Part shown: positions 39,619 to 49,126 of the stretch, piece by piece
How the letters are laid out: each line of letters opens with the position of its first letter
Position numbering within the stretch: the stretch's first letter is position 1
Assembly (NCBI GenBank): GCA_902825215.1
Contig: LR782234.1
Coordinates: 2,666,001 to 2,730,000, forward strand
DNA from: Pseudomonas fluorescens
GTDB lineage: Bacteria > Pseudomonadota > Gammaproteobacteria > Pseudomonadales > Pseudomonadaceae
Reading direction: 5' to 3'
DNA: 64,000 nucleotides
The notes under the pieces: generated by a model
Seen by the model: only the letters and a program-made list of their open reading frames with translations
Told to the model about the DNA's origin: nothing
Database searches by the model: none
Made by a program: the position numbers and the translations under genes

Positions 39619-42600
39619 ATGCACCTGCTCAGGACCCAACCCGGCGGTTTCGTCTCGGATGACAACATTGCCGACCTTGGCCAGACGCCCGCCGAGCTGG
39701 TGATCCTGTGCAGCGGCGATTCCAGCCTCGCGCTGCTCGCCGAAGCGGCGCAGCAGTTGCCGCCGGACTACCCGAGCCTGCGTCTGGCCAACCCGATGCA
39801 GGTGCAGAATCACGCCTCGGTCGATCTGTATGTCGATGAAGTGTTGCGTCACGCCAAGGTGATTCTGATTTCGCTGCACGGCGGCATCGCCTATTGGCGC
39901 TATGGCGTCGAGCGTCTCGTGGAACTGTCTGAACGCGGCGTGCAAGTGATTCTGGTGCCGGGCGACGATCGTCCCGATCCTGAACTGAGTGACTTGAGCA
40001 CCGTCAGCGCAGCAGATCGTGATCGTCTCTGGCAGTTCTTGCGTCAGGGCGGCTTGGGCAATGCGCTGGATTTCTTCCGTTGCCTAGGCAATCGCTGGTT
40101 CGCCCGCGAGTACCCGTGGGACGAGCCGCAAGCCCTGCCGCGCACGGCGATTTATCATCCGAACAAGACCACCGCGACACTGAGTGACTGGCAGGCCGAA
40201 TGGCTGCCCGCACAACCGGTCGTGGCGCTGCTGTTTTACCGCTCGCACCTGCAAGCGGCGAACACTGCGTTCATCGATGTGTTCTGCCAGCGTCTGCAGG
40301 CCGCGGGACTGAATCCGTTGCCCGTCGCCGTGGCCAGTCTGAAAGAACCCGGCTGCCTGACGGTGGTCGAGGATTGGCTGGACCAAGTCGAGGCGGGGGT
40401 GATCCTCAACACCACCGGTTTTGCCCAGTCCAGCCCCGAAGCGCCGCACCTGCGACCGTTTCGCCGCAATATCCCGGTGATCCAGGCGATCTGCGCTCAA
40501 GACAATGAGCCCGGCTGGCGCGACAGCGAGCAAGGCCTTGGCCCGCGCGATCTGGCCATGCACATTGCCTTGCCGGAACTTGACGGGCGCATCATCAGCC
40601 GGCCGATCAGCTTCAAGGATCTGGCCTGGCGCAGCGAGCGCAGCCAGTCCGATGTGGTGTGTTATCGCGCACAACCCGAGCGCATGGATTTTGTTGCTGA
40701 ACTGGCGCGGCGCTGGACTGATCTGGCGCGGGTGCCGAACAGCGAAAAGCGCATCGCGCTGATCCTCGCCAACTACCCGACCCGCGACGGGCGCATCGGC
40801 AACGGTGTCGGCCTCGACACGCCAGCGGCAGCGCTGAATATCCTGCGTGCGTTGCAGGCCGAGGGCTATCCGGTTTCGGCCGGGTTGCCAGGCAGCGGCA
40901 CCGAGTTGATCCAGCAATTGCTTGGCGGTGTCAGCAATGACCTCGACACGATTGACCTGCGCCCGTGCCAGCAAAGCCTGGCGATGGACGCTTATCTGGC
41001 AATGTTTGACGCGCTGCCTGAAACCAATCGCGCCGCCGTGATTGCGCGTTGGGGCGCGCCGCACAACGACCCGATGTGCCGCGACGGACGCATGATGATT
41101 GCCGGTCTGCGTTTCGGTCTGACCTTCGTCGGCATTCAGCCGGCACGCGGTTATCAGGTCGACCCGAGCGCGGTGTATCACGACCCCGATCTGGTCCCGC
41201 CGCACGCTTATCTGGCGTTCTATTTCTGGCTGCGCAACACCTACGGCGCCCATGGCGTGATCCATGTCGGCAAGCACGGCAACCTCGAATGGCTGCCGGG
41301 CAAAGGCGTCGGCCTGTCGGAACACTGCTGGCCGGACGCATTGCTCGGGCCGTTGCCGAATATCTACCCGTTCATCGTCAATGACCCGGGCGAGGGCGCT
41401 CAGGCCAAACGGCGCACGCAAGCGGTGATCATTGACCATCTGATGCCGCCGCTGACCCGCGCCGAAACCTACGGGCCGTTGCGCAATCTCGAACTGCTCG
41501 CCGACGAGTATTACGAAGCGCAGTTGCTCGACCCGCGCCGCGCCCGGGAATTGCAGCGCGACATTCTGCAACTGGTGCGCGACACGCAAATCGACCGCGA
41601 ACTGCAACTCGACGCCGCGCTGGACAGTGACGCCGATGCGGCGATCTGGTTGCCGCGTCTGGATACGTATCTGTGTGATTTGAAGGAATCGCAGATTCGC
41701 GACGGCCTGCATATTTTCGGCGAATCGCCGAGCGGGCGTTTGCGCATCGATACCTTGCTGGCCTTGCTGCGGATTCCGCGCGGGGATGGCAAGGGCGCGC
41801 AGTCGAGCCTGTTGCGCGCGTTGGCAAAAGCCTTTGAACTAGGTTTCGATCCGCTGGATTGCGCCCTGGCCGAGCCATGGACCGGCCCGCGCCCAGACGA
41901 ACTGCAAATCCTCACCGATGAAGCCTGGCGCACCGCCGGCGACACCCGCGAACGCCTGGAATTGTTTGCCACACATCTGATCTTCGAATCCCTGAGGGAT
42001 TCCTGTGGGAGCGAGCCCGCTCGCGAATGCGCCGGGTCTGATAAGTCATTGTTGAATGACACGCCGCTTTCGCGAGCAGGCTCGCTCCCACAGGGGTCCG
42101 GGTGGGCTGAGGTTGGGGCAATCATCGAGCATTTGCGTGAGGTCATCGCCCCACGCCTCGACGCCTGCGGCGCGGCAGAAATGCGCGGTCTGCTCGACGC
42201 CCTCAGCGGCCGCTTCGTCCCCGCCGGCCCGAGCGGCGCGCCCAGTCGCGGGCGTCTCGACGTGCTGCCGACCGGGCGCAATTTCTATTCGGTGGACGTG
42301 CGCAATCTGCCGACCACCACGGCATGGCGCATCGGTTTCCAGTCGGCGACCTTGATTCTCGAACGGCATTTGCAGGATCACGGCGATCACCTGCGTCAGC
42401 TCGGGCTGTCGGTCTGGGGCACCGCGACCATGCGCACCGGCGGTGACGACATTGCCCAGGCCATGGCATTGATGGGCGTGCGCCCGGTGTGGGCCACCGG
42501 CAGTCAGCGGGTCGATGATTTCGAGATTCTGCCGCTGAGCCTGCTGGATCGCCCTCGCGTCGATGTGACGTTGCGCGTCTCGGGATTTTTCCGCGATGCG

Positions 42601-43467
42601 TTTGCCAACCTGATCCGCTTGTTCGACGCCGCCGTGCAAGCGGTCGCAGCGCTGGACGAGCCGGATGACCTCAATCCGCTGGCGGCGAAAGTGCGCGCCG
42701 AGCGCGAAGCGCTGCGTCAGTCCGGCGTCGACGAAGACACCGCGCGGCGGCAGGCCGGCTGGCGCATTTTCGGCGCCAAACCGGGTGCTTACGGCGCTGG
42801 CGTGCAGGGTGCAATCGACGGTCGTCTGTGGCAGAGCCGCGAAGACCTCGCCGAGGTGTATCTGAACTGGGGCGCTTACGCCTATGGCGGCGCCGACGAG
42901 GGTACCGCCGCCCGCGAACAGTTCGTCCAGCGTCTGAGTCAGGTGCAGGCGGTGCTGCAGAATCAGGACAATCGCGAGCATGACTTGCTCGACTCTAACG
43001 ATTACTACCAGTTCCAGGGCGGCATGCTCGCCGCCGTGGAAAGCCTGAGCGGGCAAGCGGCGGCGAGTTATCACGGCGATCATAGCCAACCCGATTTGCC
43101 GAAAATTCGCACTCTGAAAGAAGAGCTGAACCGGGTGATCCGTTCACGCGCGGCCAATCCGAAATGGATCGACGGGGTCAAGCGCCACGGCTATAAAGGC
43201 GCGTTCGAGATGGCCGCCACGGTCGATAATCTGTTTGCCTTCGACGCGACCACGCAATTGATCGACGATCATCAATATGCGCTGCTGGCCGACGCCTATC
43301 TGCTTGATCCGCAGACGCGGGAGTTTGTCCGCGAGCACAATCCGCATGCGCTGCGCGACATGACCGAGCGCATGCTCGAAGCGCAGCAGCGCGGCATGTG
43401 GCAGGAGCCGGGGGCTTATAAGGAAGCGCTGGAGAATTTGTTGCTGGATATCGAGGAAGATGGATAG
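39619..43467 (+). CDS. cobN: Cobaltochelatase large subunit CobN
   Basis: A 1282-residue enzyme that inserts cobalt into hydrogenobyrinate a,c-diamide with ATP. Conserved blocks include GVGLDTPAAALNILRAL, HVGKHGNLEWLPGKGVGLS, DHLMPPLTRAETYGPL, VWGTATMRTGGDDIAQAMALMGVRPVW and GYKGAFEMAATVDNLFAFDATTQ. It starts 3 bases after cobW. Residues about 795-825 are encoded by a REPIN that lies in frame inside the gene (42003-42094); the surrounding protein is intact, so the element adds a low-complexity insert instead of disrupting the gene. Confidence 0.96.
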   Translation: MHLLRTQPGGFVSDDNIADLGQTPAELVILCSGDSSLALLAEAAQQLPPDYPSLRLANPMQVQNHASVDLYVDEVLRHAKVILISLHGGIAYWRYGVERLVELSERGVQVILVPGDDRPDPELSDLSTVSAADRDRLWQFLRQGGLGNALDFFRCLGNRWFAREYPWDEPQALPRTAIYHPNKTTATLSDWQAEWLPAQPVVALLFYRSHLQAANTAFIDVFCQRLQAAGLNPLPVAVASLKEPGCLTVVEDWLDQVEAGVILNTTGFAQSSPEAPHLRPFRRNIPVIQAICAQDNEPGWRDSEQGLGPRDLAMHIALPELDGRIISRPISFKDLAWRSERSQSDVVCYRAQPERMDFVAELARRWTDLARVPNSEKRIALILANYPTRDGRIGNGVGLDTPAAALNILRALQAEGYPVSAGLPGSGTELIQQLLGGVSNDLDTIDLRPCQQSLAMDAYLAMFDALPETNRAAVIARWGAPHNDPMCRDGRMMIAGLRFGLTFVGIQPARGYQVDPSAVYHDPDLVPPHAYLAFYFWLRNTYGAHGVIHVGKHGNLEWLPGKGVGLSEHCWPDALLGPLPNIYPFIVNDPGEGAQAKRRTQAVIIDHLMPPLTRAETYGPLRNLELLADEYYEAQLLDPRRARELQRDILQLVRDTQIDRELQLDAALDSDADAAIWLPRLDTYLCDLKESQIRDGLHIFGESPSGRLRIDTLLALLRIPRGDGKGAQSSLLRALAKAFELGFDPLDCALAEPWTGPRPDELQILTDEAWRTAGDTRERLELFATHLIFESLRDSCGSEPARECAGSDKSLLNDTPLSRAGSLPQGSGWAEVGAIIEHLREVIAPRLDACGAAEMRGLLDALSGRFVPAGPSGAPSRGRLDVLPTGRNFYSVDVRNLPTTTAWRIGFQSATLILERHLQDHGDHLRQLGLSVWGTATMRTGGDDIAQAMALMGVRPVWATGSQRVDDFEILPLSLLDRPRVDVTLRVSGFFRDAFANLIRLFDAAVQAVAALDEPDDLNPLAAKVRAEREALRQSGVDEDTARRQAGWRIFGAKPGAYGAGVQGAIDGRLWQSREDLAEVYLNWGAYAYGGADEGTAAREQFVQRLSQVQAVLQNQDNREHDLLDSNDYYQFQGGMLAAVESLSGQAAASYHGDHSQPDLPKIRTLKEELNRVIRSRAANPKWIDGVKRHGYKGAFEMAATVDNLFAFDATTQLIDDHQYALLADAYLLDPQTREFVREHNPHALRDMTERMLEAQQRGMWQEPGAYKEALENLLLDIEEDG
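42003..42094. repeat. REPIN inserted in frame within cobN
   Basis: CTGTGGGAGCGAGCCCGCTC at 42003 and its inverted partner ending CTCGCTCCCACAGG at 42095 flank about 42 bases. This is the same doublet as at 15232 and 56726, but within an open reading frame with no stop in the coding direction, contributing the residues around GSEPAREC and SRAGSLPQG. Confidence 0.92.
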
Positions 43468-43483
43468 CGCCTCTGAAGGCCAA

Positions 43484-43632
43484 CCCTCACCCCAGCCCTC
43501 TCCCGGAGGGAGAGGGAGCCGATTTGTGTTGGCTTTCGGGCCTGAGTTCAACTCGATAATTCAGGTCGGCGCAACGTGCAAGAACACCCGAATCAGTTCC
43601 CTCTCCCTTTGGGAGAGGGCTAGGGTGAGGGG
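43484..43632. repeat. Second-type palindromic doublet (CCCTCTCCC...GGGAGAGGG) between cobN and chlI-like gene
   Basis: CCCTCACCCCAGCCCTCTCC followed by GGAGGGAGAGGG at 43484-43517, and an inverted copy CCCTCTCCC...GGGAGAGGGCTAGGGTGAGGG at 43599-43632. It differs from the GTGGGAGCG REP type. The element sits between two genes of the cobalamin operon and may affect read-through from cobN. Confidence 0.88.
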
Positions 43633-43692
43633 CTTTAAAACGACACCCCAAAACATTAAAGAACACCCACGACCACGCCAGAGACCCCACCA

Positions 43693-44703
43693 ATGACCGA
43701 CACTCCACATTTTCCCCTCTCCGCCGTGGTCGGCGCCGATGACCTCAAGCTCGCCCTGTGCCTCACCGCCATCGACCCGAAAATCGGCGGCGTGCTGATC
43801 GAAGGCCCGCGCGGCATGGCCAAATCGACCCTGGCCCGCGGCCTTGCGGACTTGCTCGCCAGCGGCCAGTTCGTCACCTTGCCCCTGGGCGCGACCGAAG
43901 AACGTCTGGTCGGCACCCTCGATCTGGACGCTGCCCTCAGCGACGGGCGCGCGCAGTTTTCCCCCGGCGTGCTGGCCAAGGCTGACGGCGGCGTGCTCTA
44001 TGTCGATGAAGTCAATCTGTTGCCCGATCACCTGGTCGACCTGCTCCTCGACGTCGCCGCCAGCGGCACCAACCTGATCGAACGTGACGGGATTTCCCAT
44101 CGTCATTCAGCAAAATTTGTCCTGATCGGCACGATGAACCCGGAAGAGGGCGAGTTGCGCCCGCAGCTGCTTGATCGGTTCGGTCTGAACGTCGCCCTCA
44201 GTGGCCACACGCAACCGACCGAGCGCGGCCAGATCATCCGTCGGCGGCTGGATTTCGACAGCGATCCGCAAGCCTTCTGCGCGCATTGGGCCGCCGCGCA
44301 GCAGAACCTGCGTGAACGCTGCGAAAGCGCGCGGATTGCGCTGGCTGATATTGAGCTGGACGATGCCGCGCTGGCGCAGATTACCGAGCGTTGTTTCGCC
44401 GCTGGCGTGGATGGTTTGCGCGCGGATCTGGTGTGGCTGCGCGCAGCCCGCGCTCACGCGGCATGGCGTGGGGCGACGCAGATTGGCGAGGAAGATATCG
44501 ATGCCGTGGCCGAATTTGCCCTGCGCCATCGCCGTCGCGAACCGTCGGCGCCGAGCCCCCAACAGCCACAACAACCGCCGCAGGTGCCCAATCAGGCACA
44601 GAGCACGGCGAGCGAAGGGCAGGGCCAATGGGGCGATATGCCAGCGCCCGCGCTCGCCACCGGCACTCGACGAGAAGTGCCCGTCTGGCCAAAAAAGCCC
44701 TAG
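43693..44703 (+). CDS. Mg-chelatase-like AAA+ ATPase (ChlI/BchI type), putative cobaltochelatase partner
   Basis: A 336-residue AAA+ protein. Walker A is EGPRGMAKSTLAR (residues about 37-49), Walker B is GGVLYVDEVNLLPDHLVD, and the sensor run is LIGTMNPEEGELRPQLLDRFGL. The C-terminal 40 residues are Pro/Gln-rich. With the VWA protein that overlaps it, it makes an I/D-type pair. In many pseudomonads such a pair replaces CobST beside CobN, so it probably powers cobalt insertion. It is separated from cobN by the repeat doublet. Confidence 0.92.
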   Translation: MTDTPHFPLSAVVGADDLKLALCLTAIDPKIGGVLIEGPRGMAKSTLARGLADLLASGQFVTLPLGATEERLVGTLDLDAALSDGRAQFSPGVLAKADGGVLYVDEVNLLPDHLVDLLLDVAASGTNLIERDGISHRHSAKFVLIGTMNPEEGELRPQLLDRFGLNVALSGHTQPTERGQIIRRRLDFDSDPQAFCAHWAAAQQNLRERCESARIALADIELDDAALAQITERCFAAGVDGLRADLVWLRAARAHAAWRGATQIGEEDIDAVAEFALRHRRREPSAPSPQQPQQPPQVPNQAQSTASEGQGQWGDMPAPALATGTRREVPVWPKKP

Positions 44704-45368
44704 GCATTCGCCCCCGATCCGACGCGGGGGCGAATGCCAGACCCCGCGCCGGACGGCTCGACAATGGACGTCTAGGGAAACGCCAGAGCGCCAGCAGCGG
44801 CTCGGTGAACTGGCCCGGCACGTTGATAAACGGACGGCCACAGCTGCGTGAAGATCTGCTGTTTCAACTGCGCACCCGCTCGCCCCATGAATTGTGGCTG
44901 GTGATCGTCGACGCCTCGGCTTCGACTCGACGGCATCAGGCGCTGAGCGATGCCAAAGGTCTGCTCGCGCAATTGTTCGACGATGCCTACCGCCAGCGCG
45001 CGCGGCTCGCTTTGTTGACCGCCAGTGGTTCTACGCCGAAATGGCAAGTGCAGGGACTCAAAGCCTCCAGCGGCTTGCAAGCGTGGCTGCAAGCATTGGG
45101 GGCCGGTGGTGGCACGCCGTTGCTCGCGGCGCTGCTGCAGGCGCAGCAATGGCTGGGGCAACGGCGCAAGCGTTTTCCGGCCGAACAGCAGCGATTGCTG
45201 GTGATAACGGACGGGCGTTTGAAGCATTGCTCCGGACTGCCAACGCTGGACTGCCCGGGATTGCTGGTGGATATCGAGCGCGGACCGATTCGCCTGGGCC
45301 GGGCGCAGGTACTTGCCGAAGCGCTGGGCGCCGACTATCGGCACATCGATGAGCTGGCTGCGCATTGA
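44628..45368 (+). CDS. VWA-domain protein (ChlD/CobT-like chelatase subunit)
   Basis: The recognisable part is a von Willebrand A domain (codons from about 44830 on) with the MIDAS motif DASAS in LWLVIVDASASTRRH, GGGTPLLAALL and LLVITDGRLKH, ending YRHIDELAAH. It is the partner of the ATPase in chelatase motor complexes. The start is uncertain: ATG 44628 has AAGGGC upstream but overlaps the ATPase gene by 76 bases and would add an Arg-rich leader of about 65 residues; alternative GTG/TTG starts lie near 44808-44830. The frame shift between the two genes is normal for overlapping genes, and I see no sign of a broken fusion. Confidence 0.82.
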   Translation: MGRYASARARHRHSTRSARLAKKALGIRPRSDAGANARPRAGRLDNGRLGKRQSASSGSVNWPGTLINGRPQLREDLLFQLRTRSPHELWLVIVDASASTRRHQALSDAKGLLAQLFDDAYRQRARLALLTASGSTPKWQVQGLKASSGLQAWLQALGAGGGTPLLAALLQAQQWLGQRRKRFPAEQQRLLVITDGRLKHCSGLPTLDCPGLLVDIERGPIRLGRAQVLAEALGADYRHIDELAAH

Positions 45369-45679
45369 CGGCCGCTTGGTGAGCCCGCTCGCGTACGGCC
45401 GTCAGCTCATTCGTACAGATCTTGAAATGATTTGCCACTGGGGGAAATGTGTCTCGAAGTTGTACGCTCCAAGGCCATTTTTCATTCAGGATTTGCATGA
45501 ACACCCTGTCGGAGCCCCCCGGTTTTTCCGTCTCCTCGCGCCACGGCGCGGTCTTGATGCTCGCGCAGCATCCGGTTTTTCGACTACCAACTATCTTTGC
45601 CAATGCGGCTCTTGAGCCTTCGCGTTGCGCTTTGTCGTGTCCGGCAGCCTGAATTCACTGAGAGAGATCGAGACGTTTT
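45369..45679. other. Intergenic region between the chelatase VWA gene and the TerC-family gene
   Basis: About 310 bases. A long-armed inverted repeat (GACGGCC at 45367 and GGCCGTC near 45403) could form a weak terminator for the cobalamin operon. A 51-codon frame at 45497-45652 has AGGA before its ATG but no recognisable protein features. No riboswitch pattern of the yybP-ykoY type was found before the TerC gene. Confidence 0.5.
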
Positions 45680-47239
45680 ATGGAATGGTTAGCGGATCCC
45701 ACAGCCTGGTTGGGCTTGTTGACACTGATCGTGCTGGAGCTGGTGCTGGGTATCGACAACCTGGTGTTCATCGCGATCCTCGCGGACAAACTGCCGCCGC
45801 ATCAGCGCGACCGCGCACGAATCATCGGTCTGTCGCTGGCGTTGATCATGCGTCTGGGTCTGCTGGCGAGCATTTCCTGGCTGGTCACGCTGACGCAGCC
45901 GCTGTTTGAGGTATTGGGCAAAAGCTTCTCCGGGCGTGACCTGATCATGCTGTTTGGCGGCGTGTTCCTGCTGTTCAAGGCCACCATGGAATTGCACGAA
46001 CGGCTCGAAGGCCATGTCGGTGAACGCACCACCAACGCGGCGTACGCGCTGTTCTGGCCCATCGTTGCGCAGATCGTGGTGCTGGACGCGGTGTTCTCCC
46101 TCGATGCGGTGATTACGGCGGTGGGCATGGTCGATGAACTGGCGGTGATGATGATCGCGGTGATCATTTCCATCGGTCTGATGATCGTCGCCAGCAAGCC
46201 GCTGACCCGTTTCGTCAATGCGCACCCGACGGTGATCATGCTGTGCCTGGGCTTTCTGATGATGATCGGTTTCGCCCTGACCGCCGAAGGTCTGGGGTTC
46301 CATATTCCGAAGGGTTACCTGTATGCGGCCATCGGTTTCTCGATCCTGATCGAGGTGTTCAACCAGATTGCCCGGGCGCGCCGCAAACGCTCGATGCAGG
46401 GCCTGCGCCCGCTGCGTGAGCGCACGGCCCATGCGGTGTTGCGCTTGCTAGGCGGTCGCACTCTGGCCGCGGAAGAGGTCGGTGAAGAAATCTCCGACCT
46501 GCTCGACAACGGTGACGCGCCGAGTGCCGAGCTGTTCGACCGTCGCGAGCGGGTGATGATCAGCGGCGTGCTGCAACTGGCCGAGCGACCGATTCGCCAG
46601 TTGATGACGGTCCGCGCCGATGTCGACGCGATTGATCTGGCCGATGACGCGGAGACGATTCGCACGAAGTTGATGCATTCGTCCTACTCGCGCTTGCCGC
46701 TGATACGCAACGGCGCAGTGGATGAGCCGCTGGGCTTTGTGCACAAGAAGGAACTGCTCAAGGACTATCTGGCCGGCGCCGAGCCGAACCTGGAGCAACT
46801 GGCGCGCCAGACCGTCAACCTGCTCGACAGCTATTCGATCCTCAATGCACTGGAACAGATGCGCGCCGCTTCGACGCACATCGCGTTCGTGGTCAACGAA
46901 TTCGGTGATTTTGTCGGCGTGCTGACCATGACCGATATTCTCGAATCGATTGCCGGTGAGCTGCCCGACGCCAGCGAGATCGAAGGCCCGGACGTGCTGG
47001 AGGAGCAGGGCGGTTTTCTGGTCAGCGGTGCGCTACCACTGGCCCGAGTGCGCCAACGTACCGGGTTCGCGGCCGAGCCGACCGAGGATTATCAAACCAT
47101 GGCCGGGTTGGTGATGAGTCTGCTGGATCGCTTGCCAATGAAAGGCGACCGGCTGGCATACGAAGGTTGGCATTTGACGGTGAAGGCGGTGGAAGAACGA
47201 CGGGTCACGCGAGTGTTGCTGGAGCGCGCCGCTGCATGA
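45680..47239 (+). CDS. TerC-family membrane protein with CBS pair and CorC/HlyC domain (YoaE/YegH-like)
   Basis: A 519-residue protein. Residues about 1-235 are a TerC membrane domain with seven helices and the conserved acidic runs [21 protein letters not shown] and [20 protein letters not shown] tandem CBS pair (about 300-430, [37 protein letters not shown] and [16 protein letters not shown]) and a CorC-HlyC transporter-associated domain (about 440-519) follow. This is the architecture of E. coli YoaE and YegH. TerC proteins are associated with metal export, in particular manganese; the ligand here is unproven. Confidence 0.93.
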   Translation: MEWLADPTAWLGLLTLIVLELVLGIDNLVFIAILADKLPPHQRDRARIIGLSLALIMRLGLLASISWLVTLTQPLFEVLGKSFSGRDLIMLFGGVFLLFKATMELHERLEGHVGERTTNAAYALFWPIVAQIVVLDAVFSLDAVITAVGMVDELAVMMIAVIISIGLMIVASKPLTRFVNAHPTVIMLCLGFLMMIGFALTAEGLGFHIPKGYLYAAIGFSILIEVFNQIARARRKRSMQGLRPLRERTAHAVLRLLGGRTLAAEEVGEEISDLLDNGDAPSAELFDRRERVMISGVLQLAERPIRQLMTVRADVDAIDLADDAETIRTKLMHSSYSRLPLIRNGAVDEPLGFVHKKELLKDYLAGAEPNLEQLARQTVNLLDSYSILNALEQMRAASTHIAFVVNEFGDFVGVLTMTDILESIAGELPDASEIEGPDVLEEQGGFLVSGALPLARVRQRTGFAAEPTEDYQTMAGLVMSLLDRLPMKGDRLAYEGWHLTVKAVEERRVTRVLLERAAA

Positions 47240-47317
47240 TTGCGATGGTCGTTGCCTGACCCTCCGCCGTCGCCAGCAGGTTTTGTGTTTGCTTCAGATC
47301 GAATGCCTTGCCCGTCC

Positions 47318-47345
47318 CTGTGGGAGCTGGCCTGCCAGCGATGGC
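47318..47345. repeat. Single REP-like element (GTGGGAGCTGGCCTGCCAGC type)
   Basis: CTGTGGGAGCTGGCCTGCCA followed by GCGATGGC: a palindromic variant of the REP with core GCTGGCCTGCCAGC. It lies between the convergent TerC-family and diguanylate cyclase genes. I see no inverted partner. Confidence 0.8.
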
Positions 47346-47367
47346 GACCGGCCAGGCGACGCAGCTG

Positions 47368-48444
47368 TCATGAATGAAAGGTGTACCGGTCCTTGCCGGT
47401 ATGCTTTGACTCATACAACGCCGCATCAGCCTTGATCAATGCCTGATTCAACGTGTCGCCATCTTCAACCCGGGTAATGCCGATGCTGATGGTGACCGGG
47501 TGCTCGGCAGGCTGTTCACGTACCAACCGGCACAGCTCGGTGGCAAGCCCGGCAGCATCATCGCGCCGGACGGCCGGCAGATAAATCGCGAATTCTTCAC
47601 CCCCTAGCCGCGCATAGTCGAATTCGGCCATCACGGTTTTGATATCAGCGGCGACGCGCTTGAGTACTTCGTCGCCAATGTCGTGGCCATAGGTGTCGTT
47701 GACCTTCTTGAAATTGTCGATGTCGATCATCATCAGGAAATGATCGTGGTCCCGCGGTGTCGCTTGCAGGCGTTGCTGCGCGTGCGTCATGAAAGCGCGG
47801 CGGTTGGGAATTTGCGTCAGCGGATCGTTGTATGCCTGATCCAGCAACAACCTGGACATGATGTAGTTGCTGAACCGCGCTTCGCGAAATTTCAAAAACG
47901 CGTACAGGGTCAGCGCGCACAGAAACACGCTGTAGCAGGCCGTCAATACGCCGCGCAGTTCATTCAGTTCGGTGCTGGTACCGAGAAACGGGTTAAGGAC
48001 CAGCCAGATAACGACCTGCACGGCGAGAAACGCCCACCGCCGCAACGGCAATACCGAAACGCTGTACAGCAGGCTAGCAGTGGCGAGCATCAGCCACGAA
48101 CTGTGCTCCGCTGGTGGCAGACCGTCAACGATCATCCGCACGCCCACTGTCAGGCCCAGCGCCAACAGTACGGTCAGTACATCGAAATGTGCAGCTTTGC
48201 GGGTAAACGCGAGGACCAGCGTCAAAACACCGAAGGCGCCAAGAAAAACCATCGAGCGCCAGGTGAAGCCTTGTCCCCCCAGGAAGCTGACAATCAGGTC
48301 GAACAGCAGCCACATGAAAATGTTGACGACGTAAATCAACAGACTGAAGGGCTTCAGCCGCTCGAACTCTCGCTGAAGAAACTCGTTCCTCAACGGCGCC
48401 GATGCGCTTTCCTTCAGAGCCTGCGCTTCCAGGGTTTCGAACAT
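47368..48444 (-). CDS. Membrane diguanylate cyclase (GGDEF domain)
   Basis: A 358-residue protein. The start MFETLEAQALK at 48444 has AGGAC upstream. About six TM helices span residues 35-185 (FSLLIYVVNIFMWLLFDLIVSFLG ... VLTACYSVFLCALTLYAFL). The GGDEF domain covers about 195-358 with DPLTQIPNRRAF, DIDNFKKVNDTYGHDIGDEVL and the active-site ARLGGEEFAIYLP. GGEEF is a functional variant. The inhibitory site RxxD is not evident before it. It should make cyclic-di-GMP at the inner membrane; the signal is unknown. Confidence 0.93.
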   Translation of the reverse strand: MFETLEAQALKESASAPLRNEFLQREFERLKPFSLLIYVVNIFMWLLFDLIVSFLGGQGFTWRSMVFLGAFGVLTLVLAFTRKAAHFDVLTVLLALGLTVGVRMIVDGLPPAEHSSWLMLATASLLYSVSVLPLRRWAFLAVQVVIWLVLNPFLGTSTELNELRGVLTACYSVFLCALTLYAFLKFREARFSNYIMSRLLLDQAYNDPLTQIPNRRAFMTHAQQRLQATPRDHDHFLMMIDIDNFKKVNDTYGHDIGDEVLKRVAADIKTVMAEFDYARLGGEEFAIYLPAVRRDDAAGLATELCRLVREQPAEHPVTISIGITRVEDGDTLNQALIKADAALYESKHTGKDRYTFHS

Positions 48445-48600
48445 GCTTGTCCTGCTGCTCGTTTTGTTGGCAGCGGCCACACGCCCCAAGGCTGTAGCGC
48501 TGCGTGTTCGCTCAAGAGCAAAGCAGTCGGATGGGCAGTTGTCCAATCCCGGTTCGTGTGCACGTTTGTCAGTGCTGTTTGGCGAGAGTGAGCTTCCCGC

Positions 48601-49035
48601 TTATCCGATCAGCCGGTGACGGGCACGATCAACCATACACAACGACCGCAGCGCCCGGCGCAACCAGACCAGATCATGCTCAGGCTTACGCGCCGCTGCG
48701 GCTGGCGCCTTGGTCTTGCCGACATGCCGGGCAAAGTCCTTTGCAAGCGTCTCTTCGGTTCCGATGCCCTTGAGCTTTTTCAGCAACTTGCCATCCTTGT
48801 AGAACAGCACCGTGGGTGTGCCGGTGACCAGCGGATGGCGCGGCGACTGACGGGTGTCGAGCATGTAAACGTTGGCACGGTGGCGGTAGGGTTCGGCAGT
48901 CTGGCGAAAAATCGGCCCGGCCCATTCGCACGCGGGGCAGTGCTCGTTGGCGAAATACAGAATGACTGGACGCCAGGTTTTCAGGGCTTTGCGGTAGGTG
49001 GCCGGCAAGACGGCGAAAGGGGTTGTCGAGTCCAT
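48601..49035 (-). CDS. Thioredoxin-fold protein with CPAC site
   Basis: A 144-residue protein starting MDSTTPFAVLPATYRKAL at 49035, with GGGAG upstream. It has the thioredoxin strand-active site-helix pattern VILYFANEHCPACEWAGPIF (residues about 25-44) and the cis-proline run VTGTPTVLFYKDGKLLKKLKG. The tail is basic (KTKAPAAAARKPEHDLVWLRRALRSL). There is no signal peptide, so a cytoplasmic thiol-disulfide or redox role is likely. The partner is unknown. Confidence 0.88.
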   Translation of the reverse strand: MDSTTPFAVLPATYRKALKTWRPVILYFANEHCPACEWAGPIFRQTAEPYRHRANVYMLDTRQSPRHPLVTGTPTVLFYKDGKLLKKLKGIGTEETLAKDFARHVGKTKAPAAAARKPEHDLVWLRRALRSLCMVDRARHRLIG

Positions 49036-49126
49036 TGGAAACTCCCTTTTTCGGAATGCAGTGGTGATGCGTTCACGGAGAAAGCGAGCCGTCACGAGAT
49101 GAAAGCTCGCTTTCAAGAGTTTTGGC

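Noticed and set aside
44628..44830. A frameshift joining the ATPase and VWA genes into one broken fusion
   Set aside because: The ATPase gene ends in its own stop after a complete domain and the VWA domain is separate in this family, so overlapping genes explain the arrangement.
45497..45652. A 51-codon frame with AGGA before its ATG
   Set aside because: No membrane segment, motif or pattern supports it; the start context alone is not enough.
45369..45679. yybP-ykoY (manganese) riboswitch before the TerC-family gene
   Set aside because: TerC genes often carry one, but the core motifs of that class were not found.
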